Assembly: GCA_963704825.1 (NCBI GenBank)
Contig: CAVPHV010000017.1
Location: 186,001-250,000, forward strand
Length of the DNA stretch: 64,000 nt
Direction: 5' to 3'
Origin: CAVPHV01 sp963704825
GTDB lineage: Bacteria > Actinomycetota > Acidimicrobiia > Spongiisociales > UBA5794
The number at the start of each line of letters is the position of its first letter. Positions within the stretch are counted from its first letter, which is position 1. The position numbers and the translations under genes are program-made. This document shows positions 17,394-26,208 of this stretch, piece by piece. The notes below the pieces were generated by a model, which was not told where the DNA came from, did not search any database, and worked only from the letters and a program-made list of their open reading frames with translations.

Positions 17394-17411
17394 AGTAGTG
17401 CGGTAACTACT
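17394..17411. promoter_or_regulatory. Dyad between cyclophilin and desaturase genes
   Basis: AGTAGT and ACTACT are perfect inverted copies separated by six bases, placed 34 bases upstream of the cyclophilin start and 83 upstream of the desaturase start. It lies beside candidate -10 boxes on both strands and could be an operator for a dimeric repressor. No regulator gene is adjacent, so this rests on symmetry and position only. Confidence 0.35.
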
Positions 17412-17493
17412 TTGGTCAGTGTACGGTCAGATACTCGAGTTCTCTGGGCTTCGGTCGGTGGGAACCACTGGACGACCGAAGAGGGGAGGGCTG

Positions 17494-18396
17494 ATGGCCG
17501 ACAACGAGGTGTATGCGCTGCTCGAGGCAGTTACGCCGTCTGTCGACAGGCTCATGGCCGAGCACCGCCGGCGGCGTGAACATTGGTACGCCCACGAGTA
17601 CGTTCCGTGGGAGCAAGGCCGCAGCTTTGTGATCGAGCCCTGGGAGGAATCCCAGGCGTCGCTGTCGCCCGAGGTGCGCACCGCGCTGGTGCTGAATCTG
17701 CTCACCGAGGACAACCTGCCCTACTACCACGCCGAGATCGAGAAACACCTGCCCGGCGGGTCGCCGTGGCAGGACTGGAATCGGCTGTGGACCGCCGAGG
17801 AGGGCCAACACGCCATTGCGCTGCGGAGTTATCTGCTCACCTCGCGCAATTGTGATCCCGCCGAACTCGAGGACGATCGTCTTGCCACGATGGAGAAGGG
17901 CTACGAGGGCGACTTCCAGAACCCGATCGACGTGTTCGTCTACACGTCGGCGCAGGAGCTGGCGACCCGGGTGTCCCACCGCAACGCCGGCAAACTCGCC
18001 GATGACAAGACGGCCTACGAAATCATGGCGAGGATCGCCGCCGACGAGAACCATCACTACATCTTCTACAAGAGTGTGGTGGCCGACATGCTGGCGGAGA
18101 ATCCTTCACCGGTGCTGGAGTCGATGCACCGGGTGCTGGCCAACTTCCAGATGCCCGGCACCGGCATCCCCGGCTACCTGCGGCGGGCCGTCGCCATGGC
18201 GAAGTCCGGGGTCTACAACCTGCGCCAGCATCACGACCGGGTGGTGGTGCCGTTGCTGAGGGATTGGAAGGTGGATCAGCTGACCGACTTGACGGCGGAG
18301 GCCGCCGAGATGCAGCAGAAGATCATGGAGCTGCCGAAGCGGATCCTGCGCCGTGCCGACGCCTTTGATCGCCGCTTCGGCGAAGTGACCCAGTAG
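17494..18396 (+). CDS. Acyl-ACP desaturase (ferritin-like diiron enzyme)
   Basis: A 300-residue soluble desaturase of the plant stearoyl-ACP / mycobacterial DesA type, which inserts a cis double bond into acyl chains carried on ACP using O2 and reduced ferredoxin. The diiron ligands appear as Glu in LLTEDNLPYYH, EExxH in WTAEEGQHAIAL, Glu in SAQELATRV and the second pair in ADENHHYIFY (Asp-Glu instead of Glu-Glu, then His). The length is typical of the bacterial enzymes. GAGGGGAGGG at 17481-17490 fixes the start at ATG 17494. The gene ends in front of a repeat array that separates it from a convergent lipoprotein gene. Confidence 0.9.
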   Translation: MADNEVYALLEAVTPSVDRLMAEHRRRREHWYAHEYVPWEQGRSFVIEPWEESQASLSPEVRTALVLNLLTEDNLPYYHAEIEKHLPGGSPWQDWNRLWTAEEGQHAIALRSYLLTSRNCDPAELEDDRLATMEKGYEGDFQNPIDVFVYTSAQELATRVSHRNAGKLADDKTAYEIMARIAADENHHYIFYKSVVADMLAENPSPVLESMHRVLANFQMPGTGIPGYLRRAVAMAKSGVYNLRQHHDRVVVPLLRDWKVDQLTDLTAEAAEMQQKIMELPKRILRRADAFDRRFGEVTQ

Positions 18397-18482
18397 CGAC
18401 CCTGGGGAAACCGGGAACCCACTCTGACCTGGGCAGCGTCAGAGGTTGGGCCCATGGGGGGACCCTCCGGCGCCTCCGACGC

Positions 18483-18577
18483 CGCGGCGACTATCAGACT
18501 CCGCGGCGACTTTCAGACTCCGCGGCGACTTTCAGACTCCGCGGAGACTTTCAGACTCCGCGGAGACTTTCAGTCTC
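18483..18577. repeat. Five tandem 19-bp repeats between convergent genes
   Basis: Five head-to-tail copies of a 19-base unit of form CGCGGMGACTWTCAGACTC. Copies 1-3 carry CGGCGAC, copies 4-5 CGGAGAC. The last copy reads CGGAGACT-TTC-AGTCTCCG, a perfect eight-base-pair hairpin that overlaps the stop codon of the minus-strand lipoprotein gene, and CCGCGG blocks at unit borders can pair with each other. Position between two converging 3' ends suggests a bidirectional terminator or mRNA 3'-end stabiliser that grew by slippage. The gap 18397-18482 upstream holds nothing recognisable. Confidence 0.85.
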
Positions 18578-19901
18578 CGGCGAGGAAGAAGCGCCACTCA
18601 CCGCCGCCGTCGATCCCGTGGCGCCAACCGACATAGCCGCCGAGAACGTCGAACATCTCTTCGAGTTCATCCACCGAGTACAGCTCGAGTAGTGCGGCGT
18701 AGTCGGCATCCGACAACCCGTCGCCGTACGGTGAGGTGAGGTTGGCGATCGCCGATGGCCACAGGTAGAACCCGCCTGCCTCGGCGGCGGCCGGCTCGGC
18801 GTAGGCCAGGTTGAGGTGCCGGGCCATCGCCGCCACCACGGCACTACCCCGGATTTCGAGGTCCATCCAGAACTCGGGAACCTCGCCCCCGCCAAAGCTG
18901 GCTTCGAAGCCGTTCTCACCCTGGTTGGCTAGTTCGCCGAGTGTCGCGTAGTCACAGGCCATGGCGCCTGCGAAAATGGCGTCGCGCGTTGTCGCCACGT
19001 CGTCCGGCAGTCCTTCCTGAGCCAGCGGTTCGAGTTCCAGGCCGGTGGTCGAGCAGATCGCCGGGCTCTCCTCTTCGAGGTTGGTGGTCTGGATCTCCAG
19101 GGTGGTCTGGTCGAGCAGGGCGTAGCCGTCGTAGCCGGACACCGCTACGGCCGTCTCAGTGCCGGCGAGATTCTCGAAGACGACCAACTCGACGGGGTCG
19201 TTGATCGTCCAATACTCGGGGAGCGTGGTATCGCTCGATGGTGGGTAGCCGCTGTCGTTGACCCACGGGTAGACCCGCACCAGCGCCTCACCGGTGGCGC
19301 GGTTGATCCGACACACCATCGAGTCGGGGAGCCCACCGTCGCCCTGCCGGGCGCAATAGGCGGCGTCGGGGGTGAGTACCAGCCGTTGTGGCGGCAGCCC
19401 CGGCAGCGGCCAGGCCCGGATGATCGCCCCGGTCGAGCCGTCGAGCAGCAGAACCTCGCCGTATTCGATGACGTTGATGAAGTCTGCGACGTAGTCGCCG
19501 TTGCGGTCACCGAGTACACCGTCGCCGGTCAGCGTCCACAGGTCGTCGGGGGGCCGGGAGGCGACCCAGACGCCTTCGGCAGCGCGTAGTTCGAAGACCG
19601 GGTCGACTCGCAATTCGATCGGCAGCGCGGCAAGTTCGGGCACCACGCCGTCTCGCTGTGCATCCGCGGCGCTTTGGCTCGGTTCGCCGGTGACGATTGT
19701 GGTGGTCGTCGTTGCCGGCGGCGCCGTGGTCGTCGGAGCGGTTGCGGTGGTTGAGGCCGGTGGTGCTGCCGTCGTGGTGGCAACCGGCGCGTCTGTGGCC
19801 GCCGGGGCGGTGGTGTCGCTGGCTTCAGTTCCGCACGAGGCGGCCAGCATGGCCGCTGCGAGCACCGGGGTCCAGACCCGAAGCGTCCGCAGCCATGTCA
19901 T
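18570..19901 (-). CDS. Secreted lipoprotein of unknown function
   Basis: A 443-residue protein with a lipoprotein signal peptide: WTPVLAAAMLAASCGTEAS has the lipobox LAASC, so Cys near residue 22 would be lipidated. A Thr/Ala/Pro-rich linker of about 45 residues (TTTAAPPASTTATAPTT and similar) tethers the folded part to the membrane. The folded part begins with LPIELRVDPVFELRAAEGVW and contains a short repeat-like stretch (LLLDGSTGAIIRAWPLPGL) that recalls a beta-propeller blade, then a largely helical C-terminal half. I do not recognise a family. GGAGGCG seven bases upstream of ATG 19901 fixes the start; the open frame continues 72 codons further but without similarity. Confidence 0.8.
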   Translation of the reverse strand: MTWLRTLRVWTPVLAAAMLAASCGTEASDTTAPAATDAPVATTTAAPPASTTATAPTTTAPPATTTTTIVTGEPSQSAADAQRDGVVPELAALPIELRVDPVFELRAAEGVWVASRPPDDLWTLTGDGVLGDRNGDYVADFINVIEYGEVLLLDGSTGAIIRAWPLPGLPPQRLVLTPDAAYCARQGDGGLPDSMVCRINRATGEALVRVYPWVNDSGYPPSSDTTLPEYWTINDPVELVVFENLAGTETAVAVSGYDGYALLDQTTLEIQTTNLEEESPAICSTTGLELEPLAQEGLPDDVATTRDAIFAGAMACDYATLGELANQGENGFEASFGGGEVPEFWMDLEIRGSAVVAAMARHLNLAYAEPAAAEAGGFYLWPSAIANLTSPYGDGLSDADYAALLELYSVDELEEMFDVLGGYVGWRHGIDGGGEWRFFLAGD

Positions 19902-19982
19902 CAGCGCCTCCGTGTGATGAGAAAGTCGGTCGGATACTCGCGAGAACGTTATCGCACCTCGGCCGAGTTCCCCGGCAGTCTC

Positions 19983-20051
19983 GAGGTCAGATGCGGCGTC
20001 GGGCCGACGCCTTTTCTGATGACGCAGTCTGGAGGTCAGATGCGGCGTCGG
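19983..20051. repeat. 20-bp direct repeat duplicating the helicase gene end
   Basis: GAGGTCAGATGCGGCGTCGG occurs at 19983-20002 and again at 20032-20051. The second copy contains the stop codon and last codons of the DEAD-box gene; the first lies downstream of it. Inside the first copy GGCGTC-GGGCC-GACGCC forms a hairpin followed by TTTT on the plus strand. The rest of 19902-20035 holds the lipoprotein upstream region. Confidence 0.7.
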
Positions 20052-21358
20052 CGTCGCCTGCCCAGAGGGCGACCCGTGGCGGCCTTGATCGGAGCGTCCT
20101 CTTTGTTCGGGTGCCAATTCGACAAGTCGGCCAGTCGCTCGTCGTTCGAGAACATCTTGACCATCGGAACGTTGAGTCCGGCCTGGCGTTGGATCCGGAT
20201 CACCTCATTGACCTGATCCCACTCGACCAGGGTGACCACCAGTCCCGACTCGCCGGCGCGGGCGGTACGTCCGGAGCGATGTAGATACGTCTTGGGGTCA
20301 TCCGGCGGGTCGAAGTGGATCACGATGTCGACCCCTTCGACGTGAAGACCGCGGGCTGCGACGTTGGTGGCGACCAGCACCGGTGTCGTTCCGGCGGTGA
20401 AGCTCTCCAGCGCCTTTTCCCGTTTGTACTGAGGAAGGTCGCCGTGGATCGCCCTGGCCTCGACGCCGAGGTCACGCAGATCGTCGGCGGTTCGGTCGCA
20501 TCCGTGCTTGGTGCGCACGAACACCAGGGTGCGGTCGGCGCCTGCCGCGATGGCAGCCGCAATCTTGGCCTTGTCCATGTAGTGGACCTTGAGGAATCGA
20601 TGGGACATTGTGTCCACCATGTCGTTGTGCGACATCACCTCATGGGCGACCGGGTCTTGCATGTAGCTGCTGATGAGCGTGCCGACCTGGCCGTCGAGTG
20701 TGGCCGAGAAGAGCATGGTGTGGTGGTCGCTCTCGACGGTGCGCATGATCCGCCTGACCTGGGGGAGGAACCCCATGTCGGCCATTTGGTCGGCCTCGTC
20801 GATGGTCACGTAGGCAACGTCGCTCAGCGACATCTCCTTGCGCTCCATGAGGTCGATGAGCCGTCCCGGGGTGGCTACCACGATCTCGACCCCGCGGCGG
20901 AAGGCGGCGATCTGTTTGCTCATGGATGCGCCACCGTAGACGGCGATCAGGCTGAAGCCGCGGGCTGCGGCGAGCGGCTCGAGTTCGCTGGCCACCTGGT
21001 TGGCGAGTTCACGGGTGGGGACCAAGATCAGGGCTTGCGGCTTGCCCTTCGCCGCCTTCGTGATGGACTGCACGATGGGTAGCCCAAAAGCGAGGGTCTT
21101 GCCGGAGCCGGTCTGGGCTTTGCCGGTGACATCTCGTCCGGCCATTGCGTCGGGAATGGCCAGCACCTGGATCGGGAACGGGGCTTCGATGCCGCGTTCG
21201 TTGAGGATGGCGACCAGGTCGTCGGCGATGCCGAGGTCGGCAAAGGTGCCTTCGGTGAGGAGCTCGGTGGTTGGTGTTTCGGGTGTGGTCAACGTGACAT
21301 CTCTCGGTGGAAGAATGGGCGAGGGGGCCAAACGAGCTGGTTCAGCCGCTCCCTCCAT
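20036..21358 (-). CDS. DEAD-box RNA helicase
   Basis: A ~440-residue ATP-dependent RNA helicase of the DeaD/RhlE group. All motifs are present: Q motif (GIEAPFPIQVLAIPDAM), I (AQTGSGKT), Ia (PTRELANQ), II (IDEADQMADMGF), III (SAT in LFSATLDGQ), IV (VFVRTKHGCD), V (ATNVAARGLHVEGVD) and VI (HRSGRTARAG). The C-terminal tail is very short and ends in six arginines (GRRRRRRI), a possible RNA-binding patch. The start is uncertain: ATG 21358 is used; a TTG inside the non-conserved N-terminus at about 21292 is an alternative, and no ribosome site is obvious for either. Divergent from the ROK kinase. Confidence 0.93.
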   Translation of the reverse strand: MEGAAEPARLAPSPILPPRDVTLTTPETPTTELLTEGTFADLGIADDLVAILNERGIEAPFPIQVLAIPDAMAGRDVTGKAQTGSGKTLAFGLPIVQSITKAAKGKPQALILVPTRELANQVASELEPLAAARGFSLIAVYGGASMSKQIAAFRRGVEIVVATPGRLIDLMERKEMSLSDVAYVTIDEADQMADMGFLPQVRRIMRTVESDHHTMLFSATLDGQVGTLISSYMQDPVAHEVMSHNDMVDTMSHRFLKVHYMDKAKIAAAIAAGADRTLVFVRTKHGCDRTADDLRDLGVEARAIHGDLPQYKREKALESFTAGTTPVLVATNVAARGLHVEGVDIVIHFDPPDDPKTYLHRSGRTARAGESGLVVTLVEWDQVNEVIRIQRQAGLNVPMVKMFSNDERLADLSNWHPNKEDAPIKAATGRPLGRRRRRRI

Positions 21359-21438
21359 ACGCCAACTTAGTCGGATCGACGCCTCTGGCGGACATATATG
21401 CGACATGGTGCCCTCGAGTCCGCCACGATCCTCGGGGG

Positions 21439-21444
21439 TAGAGT
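21439..21444 (+). promoter_or_regulatory. Putative -10 box of the ROK kinase gene
   Basis: TAGAGT ends six bases before the ATG at 21451, placing the predicted transcription start on the start codon itself. No ribosome-binding sequence is present, so the message is probably leaderless. Confidence 0.35.
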
Positions 21445-21450
21445 GCGCGC

Positions 21451-22356
21451 ATGACTTCCACGTTGTACGGCGGAATCGAGGCCGGCGGTACCAAAGTTGT
21501 GTGTCTGGTCGGGTCGGGACCCGGCGATGTGATTGCCGAAGAGCGGTTCCCGACCACCACTCCCGGCGAGACCATTGCCCGTATGGTCGACTTCTTCGAG
21601 ACGCAGCGTGACGCCGGGCACGGACCGGCTGCGATCGGGATTGCCTCTTTCGGGCCGGTCGAGCTGCGGCGGCAGCGTCGCAACTATGGATTCATCACGA
21701 CCACCCCAAAACCTCACTGGTCGAACACCGATCTTGCCGGACCGATCGCTGCGGGGCTCGGGCTGCCGGTGGCGTTCGACACCGACGTCGACGGTGCCGC
21801 CCTCGGTGAGGGTCGCTGGGGAGCCGCTGCCGGTCTCACCACCTTCGTCTACATCACGGTGGGGACCGGGATCGGCGCCGGAGCTGTGGTGAACGGTGCC
21901 GTCGCCCATGGACTGGTTCATGCCGAAATGGGCCACGTGATCGTCGAACGGCAGCCCGGCGACGAGTACCCAGGGTGGTGCCCGTTCCACGGCGATTGCT
22001 TCGAGGGGATGGCGGCCGGTCCGTCGATCGAAAGACGCTTTGGGGTCCGCGCCGAGCACCTGGAGGGGCCTGATCTTGTCCAGGCTGTGGAATGGGAGGC
22101 GGGCTACCTGGCCTCGGGGATCCGCAACATGGTGTACACCCTCGCTCCTGAGCGTGTTGTGATCGGAGGCGGGGTGGCCGAGTTGCCCGGGCTGTTCCCG
22201 GCGTTGCGGCAGAAGCTCGTTGCCACTCTGGCCGGGTATCCCGGATTGCCCGAGCACGAGTCGGACGACTTCGTGGTCCCCGCTGCGCTCGGTGGCATGG
22301 CCGGTCCGCTCGGATCACTGGTGCTGGCCGAGCAGGCGCTTGCGGCAACTTCCTAA
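21451..22356 (+). CDS. ROK-family sugar kinase, fructokinase type
   Basis: A 301-residue kinase. GGIEAGGTKVVCLVG is the N-terminal phosphate loop of the ROK/actin-like fold; GIASFGPVEL and YGFITTTPKPHW are typical of bacterial fructokinases; TDVDGAALGEGRWGAA holds the catalytic Asp; VYITVGTGIGAGAVVNG is the second phosphate loop. The zinc site is HAEMGH followed by a CPFHGDCFEG stretch giving His and Cys ligands. Most likely fructose (or mannose) to the 6-phosphate in the cytoplasm. Its stop overlaps the stop of the convergent brkB-like gene by four bases. No sugar transporter is adjacent. Confidence 0.88.
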   Translation: MTSTLYGGIEAGGTKVVCLVGSGPGDVIAEERFPTTTPGETIARMVDFFETQRDAGHGPAAIGIASFGPVELRRQRRNYGFITTTPKPHWSNTDLAGPIAAGLGLPVAFDTDVDGAALGEGRWGAAAGLTTFVYITVGTGIGAGAVVNGAVAHGLVHAEMGHVIVERQPGDEYPGWCPFHGDCFEGMAAGPSIERRFGVRAEHLEGPDLVQAVEWEAGYLASGIRNMVYTLAPERVVIGGGVAELPGLFPALRQKLVATLAGYPGLPEHESDDFVVPAALGGMAGPLGSLVLAEQALAATS

Positions 22357-23399
22357 TCGGGGCGGCGGTGCTCGTTGACGTCGTTCACTTCGGCACCGAG
22401 CAATACCGCAAAACCGGAAGCGAAGAACCACAGCATGAGGACGATGACACCGGTGAGCGCCCCGTAGGTGGCGCTGAACGTGGCGAGACGATCGGTGTAG
22501 ACCGAGAGCCCAACGGTGACGGCCATCCAGGCAACGGCTGCCGCAAGGGCGCCGGGGCTGATCCACGGCGAGCGGTTGGCAGGACGATTGGGTGCCACCT
22601 TGTACAACAACCCGAGCCCGAGTACGACCACGAGGAGGATGGCCGGCCACCGCGACCATTCGACAAACGTGGCGGTACCGGGCAGATCGATGCTGTTGAG
22701 CAAGTCATCGAGGATCGTCACGCTGGCTACGGCAACGACAACGAACAGGGTCATGCCCATGGTCAGACCGTAGGCAAGCGCCCGCTGGTGGGCGAAGGGC
22801 CGCTGCTCATCGACGTCGTAGGCGATGTTGAGGCCGCGGATCAAGGCCTTGGTTCCGGCGGACGCCGACCAGAGGGCGACCAGGATCGAGATTATGGCGC
22901 TGACTCCGAGCTGGGTCGACGACCGCGCCACGAGTCCCGAGAGTTGCTGGCCGATCAACGTGGCTGCTTCGGCGGGTAACTGGTTGGTGAGGTCGTCGAT
23001 CACCTGTTGAAGCTGGTTCTCGTCGAGCCACAACCCGTAGATGGAGATGGCGGCGATTGCGGCGGGAAACACGGCGAAAAGTGCGTAGTACGACAGGGCT
23101 GCCGCGATCATCGGGATGTTGTCCTTCTTGATCTCGGCCCCGAGCTCTTTGAGGAACCCGACGCTGTGGTTGGCGGCGGCCTTGGCCTGGTTCGCCAATT
23201 GTGCATTGGCGGCAGTGTCACGGGAGCCCACCGCGATCGGTGCCGTCGTCGGTGCCGGTGCGGCTTGCGGCACAGGCGGGTTGGCCGGCACGGGAGGGCC
23301 GGTCGTCGGTTGCCGACGGTGCGGCAATGCGGCCTTGATGGCGACTCCTACGGCGATTCCGCCGAGGACCCAGTTGAAAACGCGCGGCGCGCCGGCCAT
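22353..23399 (-). CDS. YihY/BrkB-family inner membrane protein
   Basis: A 348-residue protein with one early hydrophobic segment, a Pro/Ala/Thr-rich linker (residues about 27-60) and the six-helix YihY/UPF0761 core. Family signatures include ALSYYALFAVFPAAIAAISI, LWSASAGTKALIRGLNIAYDV and the final ATYGALTGVIVLMLWFFASGF. Once called ribonuclease BN, this family is now seen as membrane proteins without proven enzyme activity. The N-terminal extension and linker are unusual. It is the last gene of a minus-strand set with the HAD phosphatase (15-base gap) and acyl-CoA dehydrogenase. Confidence 0.87.
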   Translation of the reverse strand: MAGAPRVFNWVLGGIAVGVAIKAALPHRRQPTTGPPVPANPPVPQAAPAPTTAPIAVGSRDTAANAQLANQAKAAANHSVGFLKELGAEIKKDNIPMIAAALSYYALFAVFPAAIAAISIYGLWLDENQLQQVIDDLTNQLPAEAATLIGQQLSGLVARSSTQLGVSAIISILVALWSASAGTKALIRGLNIAYDVDEQRPFAHQRALAYGLTMGMTLFVVVAVASVTILDDLLNSIDLPGTATFVEWSRWPAILLVVVLGLGLLYKVAPNRPANRSPWISPGALAAAVAWMAVTVGLSVYTDRLATFSATYGALTGVIVLMLWFFASGFAVLLGAEVNDVNEHRRPD

Positions 23400-23414
23400 G
23401 TGTGGTGCCCTCGC

Positions 23415-24221
23415 CTAGCCCAGGACTCGTTGGATCAGCCCGGGTTTGACGCTCGCCTTGCCGTGACGCCGTCCCAACAGGTAGGTCGAGCCGGCGAGGG
23501 CGACCGCGCCCGCCGTCGCCGTGGTGCGTTTGATGACCTTCTTGCTCCTGCGGCTGAACTCAACGATCGGCCAGCCCCGCTGATAGGCGATCGCGGCGAG
23601 CGCCTTGTCGGGGTTGACCGCGACAGGATGGCCGACCGCCTCGAGCATGGGGAGGTCTCCGATGGAGTCCGAATAGGCATACGACTTTTGCAGATCGTAC
23701 CCCTTGCGGTCGGCCATCCTGACGATGGCCTCGGCCTTCCCAAGTCCATAGCAGAACGGTTCGGCCAGCTCTCCGGTGTACACCCCATCCTTCAGCTCGG
23801 CGACGGTGCCGATCGCACCCGTCATGTGCATCGCCTCGCCAAATCCGTCGATGATCTCGATCGGGGATGCCGACACGATGTAGGTGTCGCGTCCGGCCTC
23901 GTCGTGCAGATCGATCAGGGCACGGGACTCGTGACGTACATCGTCGAGCAACCGGACCAGGATGTCGTCACTGAGGGCGCGAAACTCATCGATGTGGACA
24001 CCCTCGATGGCTTGGAGCACTCGGTTCTTCACCGCCTCGGTCTTGGCGTCGCCCGCACCTTTCAGCTTGAAACCCACGTAGCTCATCAAATCGCGGAGGA
24101 GATCCCCGGTGGGCATCATCCCGGCTCGATAGGCCACCCACCCCCAGATGAAGACCGACGACCCGCTGATGATGGTGCGGTCGAGGTCGAAGAAGGCGGC
24201 GCCACGCTGTTCCTGCGCCAT
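23415..24221 (-). CDS. HAD-IB phosphatase (SerB/PlsC-associated type)
   Basis: A 268-residue HAD hydrolase of subfamily IB. Motif I is FFDLDRTIISGSS (nucleophile and acid Asp), motif II YIVSASP, motif III the Lys in GLGKAEAIV, motif IV YSDSIGDLPMLEAVG. Such proteins hydrolyse phosphate monoesters, often phosphoserine- or glycerol-phosphate-like. The C-terminal 50 residues are basic with a hydrophobic stretch (TATAGAVALAGSTYLLG), suggesting membrane association. It starts two bases after the acyl-CoA dehydrogenase stop, so the two are co-translated; context suggests lipid metabolism. Confidence 0.88.
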   Translation of the reverse strand: MAQEQRGAAFFDLDRTIISGSSVFIWGWVAYRAGMMPTGDLLRDLMSYVGFKLKGAGDAKTEAVKNRVLQAIEGVHIDEFRALSDDILVRLLDDVRHESRALIDLHDEAGRDTYIVSASPIEIIDGFGEAMHMTGAIGTVAELKDGVYTGELAEPFCYGLGKAEAIVRMADRKGYDLQKSYAYSDSIGDLPMLEAVGHPVAVNPDKALAAIAYQRGWPIVEFSRRSKKVIKRTTATAGAVALAGSTYLLGRRHGKASVKPGLIQRVLG

Positions 24222-24222
24222 C

Positions 24223-26016
24223 TCACACCCCCATCAGTTCGTCGTCGATCGCAAACAGCGAGTCGGCGCCGCGGGTGACGGCGGGAAGCAGTCCGGCCGC
24301 TTGGGGCAGGATCTGCTCGGCATAGAACCGGGCCGTCGCCACCTTGGCCTCGAGGAATCGGTCCCCGGCGCTTCCGTTGTTGAGGAGGCGGGTGGCAACC
24401 AGAGCCGATTTCGCCAGGTAGTAGCCGCCGGCCACGATGCCGAACATGCGTAGGTAGGGCGTAGCGCCGGCGAGCCGGTCGTTCGGGTCGTCTGCCGCCG
24501 CGAGCCACTCCGTGGCTTCCCGCAGCAGGGCCACACCGTCACCGAGATCGATCCTGATCGAGGCGAGGTCGTCGTGTCCCTCGAACGCGGGGTCGAGTGC
24601 CGCCATTTCGTCGAGGTATCCGGCGACGACGGCACCACCCGCCATGGGCAGTTTGCGCATCACGAGGTCGATGGCCTGGATGCCGTTGGTGCCCTCGTAG
24701 ATCGGGGCGATGCGAGCATCGCGATAATGCTGGGCGGCTCCGGTTTCCTCCACGAACCCCATCCCACCGTGGACCTGAACCGCCAGTGAGGTCAGCTCTA
24801 CGCCGAGGTCCGTGCCCCACGCCTTCGAGATGGGGGTCAGCAAGGCGGCGCGAGCGGCGCCGCGCTGGCGGCTCTCGTCGTCGGGTCCGTTCTCTGCCCA
24901 GTCCAAGGCGGCGGCGTTGTCGTACATCAACGCTCGCATCGCCTCGATGTTGGCCCGCATCGTCATCAGCATCCGGCGGACGTCGGGATGCTCGATGATG
25001 GGTGAGCTCCCCGGCGGCGTGGTTCCAATGGCGCGACCCTGGCGGCGCTCCTTGGCGTAGTCGACCGCCTGTTGGTAGGCCCGCTCTGCGATGCCGAGGC
25101 CTTCGAGTCCGACATGGAGCCTGGCGTCGTTCATCATCGTGAACATGTAGCGCATGCCCTGGTTGACCTCGCCGACCAGATAGCCGACCGCACCGTCGTC
25201 CTCGCCGAACGCCATGACGGCAGTTGGGCTCGAGTGAATGCCGAGCTTGTGTTCGAGCGATACCGCCGTGACGTCGTTGCGTTCGCGGCGCGACCCGTCC
25301 GGGTTGACCAGGTATTTGGGAACGATGAAGAGGCTGATCCCCTTGGTCCCCGGCGGCGCATCGGGAACCCGGGCCAGCACCAGATGGATGATGTTGTCGG
25401 CGACGTTGTGATCGCCCCATGTGATGAAGATCTTGGTGCCGTAGATGCGCCACGTGCCGTCGTCTTGGGGCTCGGCCTTGGTCCGCACGGCGCCCACATC
25501 CGAGCCGGCCTCGGGCTCGGTGAGGACCATGGTCCCCGTCCATTCGCCGCTGATCAGCTTCTCGAGATAGAGGGCCTTCTGTTCGTCGGAGCCGTGTTGG
25601 TCGATGGCGAGGATTGCCGAGGCGGTCAACATGGGGCAGAGCGAAAACGCCATGTTGGCCGACGTGAGCATCTCCATCACCGGGATTCCCACCGCGGTGG
25701 GGAAGCCGTGGCCGCCGTATTCGGCGGTGCTTTTGACGGCACCCCAGCCGGCGGCAACAAACTGCTCGTAAGCGCGTTTGATCTCCGGTGCCAGGATCAC
25801 GTCCCCTTCGGTGTCGATCATGGCCCCCACTTCGTCGCCGATCCGATTGGTTGGGGCGATGACCTCGGCCATGAACCGGCCGGCCTCGTCGAGCGCGCCA
25901 AACGAGAGTTCTCGATCCACATGTTCGTAGCCGGGCAACTCGGCAATGCCGTCCAGGTCCACGATGTGCTCGAGGACGAACTTCATGTCGCGCAGTGGGG
26001 GTCGGTAGTCGCTCAT
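24223..26016 (-). CDS. Acyl-CoA dehydrogenase, large (FadE5/AidB-length)
   Basis: A 597-residue flavoprotein catalysing alpha,beta-desaturation of an acyl-CoA. Compared with ~380-residue enzymes it has an extended N-terminus (DMKFVLEHIVDLDGI, typical of the long class) and an extra C-terminal helical domain of about 150 residues. FAD/substrate motifs include MVLTEPEAGSDVGAVRTKA, KIFITWGDHN and YEGTNGIQAIDLVMRKL, the last holding the catalytic-site region of this group. The ATG at 26016 matches the start of the conserved N-terminus; the long upstream open frame is a shadow. First gene of the set with the HAD phosphatase and BrkB-like protein. Confidence 0.93.
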   Translation of the reverse strand: MSDYRPPLRDMKFVLEHIVDLDGIAELPGYEHVDRELSFGALDEAGRFMAEVIAPTNRIGDEVGAMIDTEGDVILAPEIKRAYEQFVAAGWGAVKSTAEYGGHGFPTAVGIPVMEMLTSANMAFSLCPMLTASAILAIDQHGSDEQKALYLEKLISGEWTGTMVLTEPEAGSDVGAVRTKAEPQDDGTWRIYGTKIFITWGDHNVADNIIHLVLARVPDAPPGTKGISLFIVPKYLVNPDGSRRERNDVTAVSLEHKLGIHSSPTAVMAFGEDDGAVGYLVGEVNQGMRYMFTMMNDARLHVGLEGLGIAERAYQQAVDYAKERRQGRAIGTTPPGSSPIIEHPDVRRMLMTMRANIEAMRALMYDNAAALDWAENGPDDESRQRGAARAALLTPISKAWGTDLGVELTSLAVQVHGGMGFVEETGAAQHYRDARIAPIYEGTNGIQAIDLVMRKLPMAGGAVVAGYLDEMAALDPAFEGHDDLASIRIDLGDGVALLREATEWLAAADDPNDRLAGATPYLRMFGIVAGGYYLAKSALVATRLLNNGSAGDRFLEAKVATARFYAEQILPQAAGLLPAVTRGADSLFAIDDELMGV

Positions 26017-26208
26017 AGCGGCAGAATACTGGCCCTCAACGCACTGGAGCCATTGGATCATGGAGCGTGGATCATGGAGCGCAGCATCCAGCCAGTCGTT
26101 TCGTGGATGTCGATCCGTCGAGCGGCGAGGTCGGCTTCTGCACCAGAGGGGCCGAACGGTAGGTTTCGGGGACCATTCGTCCCTGCCACCCATCAGGAAG
26201 GAACGACC

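Noticed and set aside
25072..26208. Long plus-strand open frame ahead of the YCII gene
   Set aside because: Shadow of the acyl-CoA dehydrogenase; only the part from 26209 has domain similarity and a ribosome site.
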